From: CAZKVJ01 sp964556225
GTDB lineage: Bacteria; Actinomycetota; Acidimicrobiia; Acidimicrobiales; Ilumatobacteraceae
Direction: 5' to 3'
Length of the DNA stretch: 64,000 nt
Assembly: GCA_964556225.1 (NCBI GenBank)
Contig: CAZKVJ010000002.1
Location: 124,001 to 188,000, forward strand
A program made the translations under genes and the position numbers. Shown here in pieces: positions 31,953 through 40,769 of the stretch. The notes beneath the pieces are model-generated. The model worked only from the letters and a program-made list of their open reading frames with translations. It did not search any database and was not told where the DNA came from. The first letter of the stretch is position 1; every line of letters starts with the position of its first letter.

Positions 31953-32525
31953 ATGGACCTGCGCACGTGGATCATCGCCGAGCACGACGAGCACCGCGCC
32001 CGCTTCGAGGACCAGGTCGTCGAGCCCGTGCCGCTGTCCCGCTGGACCGAGCGGGCCGACCGGGGCGGATCCTCCATCGCCTGGTGCGTGCTGCACAGCG
32101 CCTACCACCAGGACCTGGCCGTGTCGACGGCGATCCTCGACCGGGAGCCACTGCTCGCCGTGCACCGGGCCGACCTCGGCCTCGGCGTGTTCGACCCGTG
32201 GGTCGGCATCGGCGAGACCGAGGACGTGGTCGTGACCGGGCTCGTCGCCCTCGAGCCGCTGCTCGCCTACGCCCGCGCCGTGCACGAGCGTTGCGGCACC
32301 TGGCTGCGCTCGCTGGACCCGGCGGTCCTTGACGACGTGCCCGATGCCTCGGCCCGCCTCGTCGAGCGGGCCGGGGTGGGCGTCGACGTGCTGGCATGGT
32401 TCCACGCGCTGTGGACGGACCGCCCGATCGGATGGCTGGTGCGCTGGGCGTGCATCGGACACGTGCAGAACCACCTCGGTGAGATGGTCTCGGTGCGCAA
32501 CCGCCTCGGCCTCAGCCCCTTCTGA
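31953..32525 (+). CDS. DinB-like four-helix protein
   Basis: 190 residues starting MDLRTWIIAEHDEH. Three histidines placed as in DinB/DUF664 metal sites: AEHDEH near 10-13, LHSAYHQDLA near 48-53, and GHVQNHLGEM near 170-175. Related actinobacterial proteins use such a site in mycothiol- or bacillithiol-dependent reactions, but no specific function can be assigned. It is divergent from rpsF. Confidence 0.75.
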   Translation: MDLRTWIIAEHDEHRARFEDQVVEPVPLSRWTERADRGGSSIAWCVLHSAYHQDLAVSTAILDREPLLAVHRADLGLGVFDPWVGIGETEDVVVTGLVALEPLLAYARAVHERCGTWLRSLDPAVLDDVPDASARLVERAGVGVDVLAWFHALWTDRPIGWLVRWACIGHVQNHLGEMVSVRNRLGLSPF

Positions 32526-32596
32526 GCCGCGCGTGGCGCGAGGCGAACGCGACCCAGGCGCCGAGCCCGCCAGCGACACGGTTAGCCTCGGGGGCC

Positions 32597-33016
32597 ATGA
32601 CGTTCTCGGTCGGCGCGCTGCGAGGAGCAGGGTCGCCCCGCGGCGTCATCGATCACCGGCTGGCCCGGCGGGCGCTCATCAACGAGTACCGGCGGGGCCG
32701 CCTGCGCCGTGACCAGGTCTGCGACGCCCACCCGGAGCTGCTGCGAGCTGCCCGCAACCTCGGTGAGCCGACCCGCGTCGACTGCCCGATCTGCGCGGAG
32801 GACAAGCTGGTCCTGGTGACCTACGTGTTCGGACCGCGCCTGCCGGCACACGGACGGTGCGTGTCGACGCGCGCCGAGCTGGCCCAGTTCAACCGGCGCC
32901 GCGACGAGTACGCGGCCTACGTGGTCGAGGCGTGTCGCAGCTGCGCCTGGCACCACCTCCTGCGCGTCCTGCCGCTCGGCCGTGGCCGGGCCGAACCGGG
33001 GGCGGCCTCGCGATGA
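32597..33016 (+). CDS. DUF5318 family protein
   Basis: 139 residues. Two CxxC pairs (DCPICAED near 60 and ACRSCAW near 118) form a likely zinc ribbon, with an N-terminal helical part DHRLARRALINEYRRGRL. The family is restricted to actinobacteria and its function is unknown to me. A TAGCCT box (32583-32588) lies 8 nt before the ATG. It is first gene of a four-gene run in which each start overlaps the previous stop. Confidence 0.8.
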   Translation: MTFSVGALRGAGSPRGVIDHRLARRALINEYRRGRLRRDQVCDAHPELLRAARNLGEPTRVDCPICAEDKLVLVTYVFGPRLPAHGRCVSTRAELAQFNRRRDEYAAYVVEACRSCAWHHLLRVLPLGRGRAEPGAASR

Positions 33017-33384
33017 CCAGCGCCGGCCCGGACCACCTCTTCGTGTACGGCACCCTCCGACCGGGCGAGACCCGCTGGCACCACCTGGCCCCGTTCGTCA
33101 GCGGCGCCGGCTTCCCGGACGCGGTGCCCGGGGCGCTGTTCGACACCGGACGGGGCTACCCGGCCGCCGACTTCAGCGACCCCGGCCTCATCGTGGGACA
33201 CACCTTCCGGCTCCATGCCGTCGAGCGGGCGCTGGAGGTGCTCGACGACGTCGAGGGCGCCGTGGCCGGGCTGTACCGCCGGGTCGTCGTGCGCACCCGC
33301 GCTGGGGTGCCGGCGTGGGCGTACGAGGGTGGCGTCGGCCTGGCCCTCGTGCCCATCCCCGGCGGCGACTGGCAGCAGCGCTGA
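33013..33384 (+). CDS. Gamma-glutamylcyclotransferase-like (AIG2/GGCT fold) protein
   Basis: 123 residues. The family N-terminus HLFVYGTLRPGE forms the substrate loop, and the presumed catalytic Glu lies in LDDVEGAVAGLYRR. Members cyclise gamma-glutamyl groups to 5-oxoproline; the actual substrate here is unknown. Its ATG overlaps the DUF5318 stop (ATGA). Confidence 0.85.
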   Translation: MTSAGPDHLFVYGTLRPGETRWHHLAPFVSGAGFPDAVPGALFDTGRGYPAADFSDPGLIVGHTFRLHAVERALEVLDDVEGAVAGLYRRVVVRTRAGVPAWAYEGGVGLALVPIPGGDWQQR

Positions 33385-33941
33385 GCTTCACCCGGCCGCT
33401 CGCGCTGGCGGTACTCGCCGCCCTGGCCGGCGGATGCAGCCCTGACGCCGACCCGGCTCCACCGCCGGCGGCACGCGCGCTGATCCAGGTCGTGATCGAG
33501 GCACCGGACGGCACCACCTGCACGCTGTGCACCTGGCTGGCCGACAGCGCCGGCGAACGCCAGCGTGGCCTCGCCGGGGTCACCGAGCTGGACGGGGTCG
33601 ACGGGATGGTGTTCCGCTACGAGCGCGACACGGTGACGCCGTTCTGGATGCGCGGCACTCGGCTCCCCCTCGACATCGCCTTCTACGACGCCACCGGCCG
33701 CCACGTCGGTGGCGCGTCGATGCTCCCCTGTCCCGACGACGTCAGCGACCTCGAGTGCCCCCGGTACGGCGCCGGCGCCCCCTACCGGCTGGCGATCGAG
33801 GTGCCGGCCGGTCGCGCCGGCGCACTCGGTCTCGTGACCGCCAGCCGCGCCACCCTCGGCGGACCCTGCAGCGGCCCGACCAGCTCCGACGGTCGATCAT
33901 CCGCGCCCGCCACCTCCGGCGGCGCCACACTGTCGCCGTGA
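33381..33941 (+). CDS. DUF192 family lipoprotein, CTG start
   Basis: 186 residues if translation begins at the CTG at 33381, which overlaps the upstream stop as CTGA. The first 19 residues, SFTRPLALAVLAALAGGC after the start, form a compact type II signal with lipobox LAGGC. No ATG, GTG or TTG occurs in frame before it. DUF192 features: ADSAGERQRGLAGVTELDGVDG split over the first helix, then VTPFWMRGTRLPLDIAFYD and YRLAIEVPAGRA. The family is secreted and its function is unknown. The C-terminus adds a Ser/Gly-rich tail. Confidence 0.75.
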   Translation: MSFTRPLALAVLAALAGGCSPDADPAPPPAARALIQVVIEAPDGTTCTLCTWLADSAGERQRGLAGVTELDGVDGMVFRYERDTVTPFWMRGTRLPLDIAFYDATGRHVGGASMLPCPDDVSDLECPRYGAGAPYRLAIEVPAGRAGALGLVTASRATLGGPCSGPTSSDGRSSAPATSGGATLSP

Positions 33942-34543
33942 GCCCTGCTGCGACGCACGTCTCCTACGGTCCCGACATCGCCGACGAGTCGGAGCTGCGG
34001 CTGTGCGGCGACGTCACCGGACGCCGAGCGATCGAGCTCGGCATCGCGGCCAACGGATCCAACGCGCTCGTGCTGGCCGGCGCCGGTGCGAAGGCGATCG
34101 TGGTCGATCCATCCGCCGAGCGCATCGCCAGCGCCCGGCGGGCCGCCGACGCAGCCGAGGTGCGCATCGAGTTCCACCAGGGCGACCTCGCCGACCTCGG
34201 CTTCGCCACCAGCGGCTCGATCGACCTCGTGCTCTGCGTCCACCACCTCGACGAGGTCGACGACCTGCCCCGAGTGCTGCGTCAGGTCCACCGCGTCCTG
34301 CGACCGGAGGCGCCGTTCGTCGTGTCGTTGGTGCATCCCACGGCCGCCATGTTCGACCCGGACGACCCCGCCCCCCGGCGCCCGTACGGCAGCGGGGCGA
34401 GCCTGACGGTGGCCGGGTTGTTCATGGCGCTCCAACGCGCCAACTTCGCGGTCGACGTGCTCCACGAGCTGCGCCCGCTCACGTCGCCGGCGGCGACGGT
34501 CCCCTCGACGCTCGTGGTGAGGGCCCGCAAGCTCGGCGTGTGA
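33938..34543 (+). CDS. Class I SAM-dependent methyltransferase
   Basis: 201 residues with a Rossmann-type fold. AdoMet-binding motif I is ELGIAANGSNALVLA, a variant of ExGxGxG in which the second and third glycines are partly lost. The acidic residue of motif II is VVDPSAERIA, and motif IV reads IDLVLCVHHLDEV. The closest general class is methyltransferase type 11. Substrate unknown. GTG start overlaps the DUF192 stop (GTGA), making it the last gene of the coupled operon. Confidence 0.8.
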   Translation: MSPAATHVSYGPDIADESELRLCGDVTGRRAIELGIAANGSNALVLAGAGAKAIVVDPSAERIASARRAADAAEVRIEFHQGDLADLGFATSGSIDLVLCVHHLDEVDDLPRVLRQVHRVLRPEAPFVVSLVHPTAAMFDPDDPAPRRPYGSGASLTVAGLFMALQRANFAVDVLHELRPLTSPAATVPSTLVVRARKLGV

Positions 34544-34550
34544 TCGCCGC

Positions 34551-37451
34551 TCACACCTGGTGGAACGGCTCCAGCAGCTCCGCCGGGCGGGGGCGGCCGA
34601 ACAGGTACCCCTGCGCCCATCCGCACTCGAGCTCGCGGAGGCGGGCGAGCTGCAGCGGCGTCTCCACGCCCTCGGCGATGACCCGTAGCCCCAGCGAACC
34701 CCCGAGACGGACCACCGCCTCGACGATCGCCGAGTCGTCGGCGTCGAGGCCCAGCCCGGCCACGAACGCCCGGTCGATCTTGATGGCCTCGACCGGGAAG
34801 CGCTTCAGGTAGGTGAGCGACGAGTAGCCGGTGCCGAAGTCGTCGACCGCGAGATGGAGGCCGAGACCGCGCAACGCCCGCAGCGCGCTGGTGGCGGAGC
34901 GCACGTCGGCCATGAGCGCCGACTCGGTGAGCTCCAGCCACAGCGCATCGGCCGGTACACCCGACTCCGCCAGCGCGCCCGCCACGACGTCGACGAACGT
35001 CGAGTCCACCAGCTGGCGGGCGGACACGTTGACCGACATCGACAACGGACCGACCAGGGCGCCGGCGGTCTGCCAGTGGGCCAGCTGGGTCAGCGCTGAG
35101 CGGAGCACCTGGGCCCCGAGCAGGCCCATGAGCCCGTGCTCCTCGGCCGCCGGCAGGAACTGGTTCGGCGTCAGCAGCCCCTTCTCCGGGTGGAGCCAGC
35201 GAGCGACCGCCTCGTACCCGCTGAGCCGGCCGTTGGCCAGCTCGACGATCGGCTGGAAGTACGGGACGACCTCGCCGGCCTCGATCGCCCGCCGCAGCTC
35301 GTTCTTGCCGACCAGCGCCTGGAGGCTGGCGGTGCGGGTCTCCGGCGTGAACGTCTCGACCCGGTCACGGCCGCGCTCTTTGGCGCGGTACATCGCGGCG
35401 TCGGCGTCACGCACCATCTCCTCGGCGCCGACCAGCAGCGCCGGGTCGGCGAGCGTCATGCCGATGCTGCCCGTCACGTCGACCAGGTCGTCCCCCAGCA
35501 GGATCGGCACGGCGAGCGAGGTCCGGATGCGCTCGGCGACCTCCGCCGCCACGGCGGGGTCGGCGTCGTAGAGCATCACGGTGAACTCGTCGCCGCCGAA
35601 GCGGGCGACCAGATCGTCGTGGCGGACCGCGTCACGCAGCCGCGACGCCATGACGCGGAGCAGATCGTCGCCCACCGCGTGGCCGAGGCTGTCGTTCACC
35701 ACCTTGAAGCGGTCGAGATCGAGGAACAGCACCGCCACCGGGGGGCGCCCCGGCTGGGTCAGCACCTTGCGCAGCGCATCGAGGAAGCAGGTCCGGTTCG
35801 CCAGGCCGGTCACCTCGTCGTGCGTTGCCGACCACGCGAGCCGCTCGCTGGCGCGGACCTCCTCCGAGACATCGACCACGTGGGCGATCACCAGGCTCTG
35901 CGCGTCGGGTACCGGCAGATGGGAGACGGACGTGGCGCCCCACACCACGTCACCGTCGCCGCGCACGAAACGCTGGCGGCGGCCGGCGGCCGGCAAGGCG
36001 GCGCCGTCGCCGCGATCGTCGGGGTGCACCAGCTCCACCAGGGGCGAGCCCTCGAGGTCGGCCGGCGTGCTCGACAGCATCTTCGCCAGCGCCTCGTTGG
36101 CGACGACGATGCGCCCGTCGCTCGGGTCGACCAGGCACATCCCGGTCGGCGCGGCGTGGAAGGTGAGCCGGAACCGGCGCTCGGCGTCGAGCAGCGCCCG
36201 CTCGGTCCGCAGACGATCCGTCACGTCGCGCAGGCTGAGCACCAGCCGCCCACTGGCGTCGCGCATCGGCCGGGCGTCGGCCTCGACCGTGATCGTCGTG
36301 CCATCGGCTCGGTCGAGATCGAACAGCGGCCGCGCCGCGAACACCTCACCGTGCATCAGCTGGTGCCACGTCTCCTGCATGCGCTCCAGGTCCCGGGCCG
36401 GCACCAGCTCCTCGAAGTGCCGGCCGACCAGGCGGTCGCGCGTCAGCCGGCTCAAGCGCGTCGCCGGACGGTTCGCCTCGACCACCACCCCGTCGCGGTC
36501 GAGCACGACCACGGCCTCGGCCAGGTTGTCGAGCACGGCGCGCAGCTCTCGCCCGGCCGCCTCCACCCGGCTGAGGTGCTCGTCCACCTGTGCGGTCAGC
36601 CGGCTCGACGCCCGCCACTGGGCCAGCTGGTGGGCGGCGAGCAGCACCACCCCGAGCAGCGCCAACGAGGCGGACACCGGTTCGAGCGGCTGGTCCTGCA
36701 CCCCCCAGCGCCACACGCCTGTCGCCACGGCCGCGATGAGGACGGCGCTCAGCAGCACCTCTCGGGCCAGCGCGCCACGGCGGGGCTCGACCGCTCGAAC
36801 GTGCAGCGGGAGCAGCGCGGCGACGCCGACGAGCACGAAGCCGAGCGCCCAACCCATGTGCGCCGCGATCTCGGCCGCACCGTCGTCACTGTCCGACACC
36901 GCCGCGACGGTGCCGGCGGCCGTCTGGACGATGGCGCCGAGCGATATCGCCGCCAGCGCCGGCGCTCGAGTGCCCAAGAACCCGACCACCGCCGTGCTGG
37001 CGACCATCGCGACGGCGAGGGGATGGGCCACGAGCACGACCTGGGCAGCGACGCTGCGCTCGTCGCCGCTCAGTGCCGGCTGCAGCACTGCGGTCCACAG
37101 CACGAAGCCGGTGCCGGTGGCGACCAGCAGCGCCTCGGTCATCACCACCCAGCCGCTGGCCCGCTCCGGCAGGTGCAGGCGTCCGAGGAGGATGACCCCC
37201 ACGAGCGCCAGCACCGGCCAGAGGAAGTAGGCGAGGTCGGCCACGGTGGGCACCGCGGACCCATCGCCGAGGTGCTCGAGCACGAACCAGATCGCCTGGC
37301 CCACCGCCCATGCGCCCACCCCGGCGGCCAGCGCGCCCCATCCTTCGTAGGGCTCACGTCGAGCTCGCCGCCACGCCAGCGCGCCGGCGGCCACCGCCAC
37401 GACGAGCGCGACGAGGTCGGTGTTCGGCGCCCAGCCACTACTCGCCAGCAC
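34551..37451 (-). CDS. Membrane PAS-GGDEF-EAL c-di-GMP turnover protein
   Basis: 966 residues. About eight membrane helices (15-275) form a MASE-type sensor, followed by two PAS domains (about 300-415 and 420-535), GGDEF with intact RFGGDEF (619-623) and EAL reading EAV (747-749). The EAL metal site DDFGTGYSSL and the ELTES site are intact, so both synthesis and breakdown of c-di-GMP are possible. The GTG start overlaps the end of cca by 14 bp, so it is co-transcribed with cca. It converges with the methyltransferase gene 7 bp away. Confidence 0.9.
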   Translation of the reverse strand: MLASSGWAPNTDLVALVVAVAAGALAWRRARREPYEGWGALAAGVGAWAVGQAIWFVLEHLGDGSAVPTVADLAYFLWPVLALVGVILLGRLHLPERASGWVVMTEALLVATGTGFVLWTAVLQPALSGDERSVAAQVVLVAHPLAVAMVASTAVVGFLGTRAPALAAISLGAIVQTAAGTVAAVSDSDDGAAEIAAHMGWALGFVLVGVAALLPLHVRAVEPRRGALAREVLLSAVLIAAVATGVWRWGVQDQPLEPVSASLALLGVVLLAAHQLAQWRASSRLTAQVDEHLSRVEAAGRELRAVLDNLAEAVVVLDRDGVVVEANRPATRLSRLTRDRLVGRHFEELVPARDLERMQETWHQLMHGEVFAARPLFDLDRADGTTITVEADARPMRDASGRLVLSLRDVTDRLRTERALLDAERRFRLTFHAAPTGMCLVDPSDGRIVVANEALAKMLSSTPADLEGSPLVELVHPDDRGDGAALPAAGRRQRFVRGDGDVVWGATSVSHLPVPDAQSLVIAHVVDVSEEVRASERLAWSATHDEVTGLANRTCFLDALRKVLTQPGRPPVAVLFLDLDRFKVVNDSLGHAVGDDLLRVMASRLRDAVRHDDLVARFGGDEFTVMLYDADPAVAAEVAERIRTSLAVPILLGDDLVDVTGSIGMTLADPALLVGAEEMVRDADAAMYRAKERGRDRVETFTPETRTASLQALVGKNELRRAIEAGEVVPYFQPIVELANGRLSGYEAVARWLHPEKGLLTPNQFLPAAEEHGLMGLLGAQVLRSALTQLAHWQTAGALVGPLSMSVNVSARQLVDSTFVDVVAGALAESGVPADALWLELTESALMADVRSATSALRALRGLGLHLAVDDFGTGYSSLTYLKRFPVEAIKIDRAFVAGLGLDADDSAIVEAVVRLGGSLGLRVIAEGVETPLQLARLRELECGWAQGYLFGRPRPAELLEPFHQV

Positions 37452-38853
37452 GGCGCGCCCTCCACCACTCCTCGAGGCGCGCCCGTGCCGCCTCCTCGCC
37501 GATGAGACCCTCCTCGAAGCGGACGTCGAGCAGCATGGCGAGCGCCTCGCCCACGATCGGACCCGGCGGCACCCCGAGCAGCTCCATCACCTGGCGGCCG
37601 TCGAGCTCGGGACGGATGGCCGCCAGCTCCTCCTGCTCGGCCAGCTCGGCGATGCGCGCCTCGAGCTCGTCCATCCGCCGGGCGAGCGCGGCGGCCTTGC
37701 GCTCGTTGCGCGTGGTGCAGTCGCAGCGCGTCAGCACGTTCAGCTCGGCCAGGAGCGGTCCGGCATCACGCACGTAGCGGCGCACGGCGGCGTCGGTCCA
37801 TCCCATCTGGTAGGTGTGGAACCGCAGGTGCAGCGCCACCAGCTCGGTGATGGCCTCCACGTCGTCGTTCGAGTACCGCAGGGCCTGGAGGCGCTGGCGG
37901 GTCATGCGGGCCCCGACCACCTCGTGATGGTGGAACGTCACCCCCTTGCCGGGCCGGTACCCCCGAGTGCTCGGCTTGCCGACGTCGTGGAACAGCGCCG
38001 CCAGCCGCGTGCGGCGGAAGTCCCACCCCGGCGCAGCGACGGCGTCCGGGCGCACGTTCTCGACCACCGCGATCGTGTGGGTCAGCACGTCCTTGTGGCG
38101 GTGGATCGGGTCCTGTTCGAGGCGCATCGCGGTGAGCTCGGGGAGGAACTCGTCGGCCAGCCCGGTGTCCACGAGGAACCACAAGCCAGGTGCTGGGTGG
38201 TCGGCTGTGATCAGCTTGTCGAGCTCGACCCTGATGCGCTCGGCCGACACGATGGCCAGCCGGTGACGCATGCCGCGAACGGCGGCGACGAGCGGCTCGA
38301 CCGGCTCGAGGCCGTAGCCGGCCAGGAAGCGAGCCGCGCGGAGCATCCGCAGGGGATCGTCGCTGAAGCTCTCCTCGGGCGTCATCGGGGTGCGCAGCGT
38401 GTGCGTGGCGAGGTCGGCCATCCCACCGAAGGGGTCGACCAGCACCGGCGTCTCCGTGGTCAGCTCGAGTGCCATGGCATTGACGGTGAAGTCGCGACGG
38501 GCGAGGTCGGCGTGGATCTCGTCGGCGAACACCACCTCCGGCTTGCGCGAGTCCGGGACGTAGGCCTCGGCGCGGTGGGTGGTCAGCTCGTAGACCCGGT
38601 CGCCGCGCTTGGCCCCGATGGTGCCGAAGCGCTCGCCCTGCGTCCACACCGCGTCGGCCCAACCGTCGAGCGCGGCCTTGATCTCGTCAGGGCGGGCGTC
38701 GGTGGTGGCGTCGAAGTCGCCGATCCCCTCACGACCGAGCATGAGGTCGCGAACGGTGCCACCCACCAGGTACAGGCGGTGACCGGCGGAGCGGAACCGC
38801 TCCGTGAGCGGGGACAGCTCGTCGAGCACGGGGACGAAGCGCTCGGGGACCAT
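37438..38853 (-). CDS. cca: CCA tRNA nucleotidyltransferase
   Basis: 471 residues. The enzyme adds or repairs the 3' CCA of tRNAs. Class II nucleotidyltransferase head: YLVGGTVRDLMLGR, the metal-binding pair in GDFDATTDA, and RRDFTVNAMALEL. A C-terminal HD domain has LAALFHDVGKP and HHHEVVGA. The actinobacterial counterpart (Rv3907c) occupies the same place left of the origin. A TAGCCT box (38868-38863) is 9 nt before the ATG. The tRNA-Gly in this window already has an encoded CCA, so repair may be a main role. Confidence 0.93.
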   Translation of the reverse strand: MVPERFVPVLDELSPLTERFRSAGHRLYLVGGTVRDLMLGREGIGDFDATTDARPDEIKAALDGWADAVWTQGERFGTIGAKRGDRVYELTTHRAEAYVPDSRKPEVVFADEIHADLARRDFTVNAMALELTTETPVLVDPFGGMADLATHTLRTPMTPEESFSDDPLRMLRAARFLAGYGLEPVEPLVAAVRGMRHRLAIVSAERIRVELDKLITADHPAPGLWFLVDTGLADEFLPELTAMRLEQDPIHRHKDVLTHTIAVVENVRPDAVAAPGWDFRRTRLAALFHDVGKPSTRGYRPGKGVTFHHHEVVGARMTRQRLQALRYSNDDVEAITELVALHLRFHTYQMGWTDAAVRRYVRDAGPLLAELNVLTRCDCTTRNERKAAALARRMDELEARIAELAEQEELAAIRPELDGRQVMELLGVPPGPIVGEALAMLLDVRFEEGLIGEEAARARLEEWWRARRAGE

Positions 38854-38904
38854 GGCGGGCCCAGGCTAGGACCGGCGACTGCGAACGGGCGGGAGCGCCG
38901 CTGG

Positions 38905-39918
38905 CTACAGCAGACCGTGCTCGTACCAGAAGGCGCGCGTCGCCTCGACCGCTCCCTGGCCGGGGCCACCGCTCGTGGTGGCCTCGGCGGCGACGTGGCG
39001 GTCGGCGAGCGCGCCGAGCACGGCCGCGGTGCTCATCCGCAGCGCGATCAGGTCGTAGCCGCCCTCGAGCATCACCAACCGCCGCCCCGGGCTCACCAGG
39101 TCGAGCACCCGCCGGGTCAGGTCGGCGTAGTCACCGGAGGTCAGACCCAGATCGGTGATGGGGTCGGCGACGTGGGCGTCGAAGCCCGCCGACAGGATGA
39201 GCCACGTCGGCCCGAACCGCTCCACCACCGGCCGCACGACCGTCTCGAACGCCATGGTGAAGACGTCACCCGTGGCGTGCGGCGGCAACGGGATGTTCAG
39301 CGTGGTGCCGAGCCCTGCGCCCTCGCCGACCTCGTTGATGGACCCGGTCCCCGGGTAGAGGGGCCATTGGTGGATGGACACGTACAGGACCGACGGGTCC
39401 TCGTAGAACGCCGCCTGCGTCCCGTTGCCATGGTGGGCGTCGTAGTCGATGATGACGACCCGCTCACCCCGCTCGACCAGTGCCGCCGCGGCCACCGCCA
39501 CGTTGGAGAGCAGGCAGAACCCCATCGCCCGGCTCGGCGTGGCGTGATGGCCCGGCGGCCGCACCGCGCAGAACGCCCCGCTGGCGCCCCCCTCGCTCAT
39601 CGCCTCGACGGCCGCCAGCCCCGCGCCGGCGGCGAGCAGCGCGGCGTCCCACGAGCCGCTGGACATCACCGTGTCCGGGTCGAGCCGGCCCCCGCCACGG
39701 GCCGCGGTCGCGGCGATGGCATCGAGGTGGGCGCTCGGATGGATCCGCCGCAGCTCTTCGAGCGTCGCCGGGCGCGGTGCGAGCGGGACGAGCGCGTCGG
39801 CGACCGACGCGTCACGGCTGCCCGCCACCACGGCTTCGAGGCGGGCCGGGCGCTCCGGATGACCGCCACCCGTCAGATGATCGAGATACGCCTCGTGGGT
39901 GCAGAACAGGACGCTCAC
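38905..39918 (-). CDS. Histone deacetylase family protein (acetoin utilisation AcuC/acetylpolyamine amidohydrolase type)
   Basis: 337 residues from the GTG at 39918, which is 8 nt after a TAGCGT box. The zinc-dependent deacetylase fold is clear: GGGHPERPARLEAV, the charge-relay RPPGHHA, the metal motif DYDAHHGNGTQ and SAGFDAH, and the oxyanion tyrosine region LEGGYD. Targets may be acetylated polyamines or acetyl-lysine proteins. It is divergent from the GNAT acetyltransferase gene, 83 bp away. Confidence 0.9.
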   Translation of the reverse strand: MSVLFCTHEAYLDHLTGGGHPERPARLEAVVAGSRDASVADALVPLAPRPATLEELRRIHPSAHLDAIAATAARGGGRLDPDTVMSSGSWDAALLAAGAGLAAVEAMSEGGASGAFCAVRPPGHHATPSRAMGFCLLSNVAVAAAALVERGERVVIIDYDAHHGNGTQAAFYEDPSVLYVSIHQWPLYPGTGSINEVGEGAGLGTTLNIPLPPHATGDVFTMAFETVVRPVVERFGPTWLILSAGFDAHVADPITDLGLTSGDYADLTRRVLDLVSPGRRLVMLEGGYDLIALRMSTAAVLGALADRHVAAEATTSGGPGQGAVEATRAFWYEHGLL

Positions 39919-39987
39919 TGCGGCTGACGCTACCGGCCGGCGCTCGTCCCCTCGGCAGGCGAACCGGCGCTGGCTCCCGGTGAGCAC

Positions 39988-39993
39988 TACCGT
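39988..39993 (+). promoter_or_regulatory. -10 box of the GNAT gene, leaderless type
   Basis: TACCGT lies 8 nt before the GTG at 40002. The divergent deacetylase gene has its own TAGCGT box at 39932-39927 on the minus strand, 8 nt before its GTG. The two promoters are back to back. Confidence 0.5.
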
Positions 39994-40001
39994 CGACAGC
40001 C

Positions 40002-40769
40002 GTGGCCGCGGCGATCACCCCTCGACGACGCGAGCTGGTCGCACCGGACGGGACGCGCGCCAGGGTGCGGCCGTGGCCGGATCTCGAGGCGACGGCGCAG
40101 CTCGCGGTGCTCGCCGGGCCGCACGGCACGATCCCCGCATCGACACTTCGGGGCTGGCTCGACCTGCTGCGCGACGATGGCTGGCGGGTGGTCCGCACCG
40201 GCGCGCTGGCGCGCCTGCCCCGCCAGGTGTTCGAACAGCAAGGCTTCGAGGTCTGCCAGGAGCTGGCCCTGCTGCGCCTCGACCTCGTCGCCACCCCGGC
40301 CCGTCCACCGCGGGGCACGGTCCGGGTCGTGCGCGCACACGGGGCCCGCCGGCACCGGCGCGCCGCCCTCGAGCAGGCCGCCGCCGTCGACGCCGCGGCG
40401 TTCGGGCCGGGCTGGCGCATGGAGGTCGACGGCATCGTCGATGCCGCTGCGGCCACACCGGCGCATCGCATCGGCACCGTCGACGAGCACGGCACGGTCG
40501 TCGCCTACGCCATCGCCGGGCGGGCGGGACGCGAGGGGTTCCTCCAACGGTTGGCGGTGCGCCCCGACCGGCAGGGCCAGGGCCTCGGCCGGACGCTGGT
40601 GCTCGACGCCCTTCGCTGGCTCCGCCGTCGCGGGGCGGTGTCCGTGCTGGTCAACACCCACGTCGACAACGCCGTCGCCCTCGCGCTCTACGCCGACCTC
40701 GGGTTCCGAAGGCTCCCCGATGGGCTGGTCGTCCTGGAGCGCCACCTCGACACCGGGAGCCGCGCATGA
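40002..40769 (+). CDS. GNAT family N-acetyltransferase
   Basis: 255 residues. The C-terminal GNAT domain has the acetyl-CoA motif VRPDRQGQGLGRTLVLDAL and the end strand NTHVDNAVALALYADLGFRR. The N-terminal half (about 1-110) looks like a degenerate second GNAT domain, as in two-domain actinobacterial members such as MshD, but I cannot claim mycothiol synthesis. Its TGA overlaps the next ATG (ATGA), so it is coupled to the DUF6049 gene. Confidence 0.8.
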   Translation: MAAAITPRRRELVAPDGTRARVRPWPDLEATAQLAVLAGPHGTIPASTLRGWLDLLRDDGWRVVRTGALARLPRQVFEQQGFEVCQELALLRLDLVATPARPPRGTVRVVRAHGARRHRRAALEQAAAVDAAAFGPGWRMEVDGIVDAAAATPAHRIGTVDEHGTVVAYAIAGRAGREGFLQRLAVRPDRQGQGLGRTLVLDALRWLRRRGAVSVLVNTHVDNAVALALYADLGFRRLPDGLVVLERHLDTGSRA

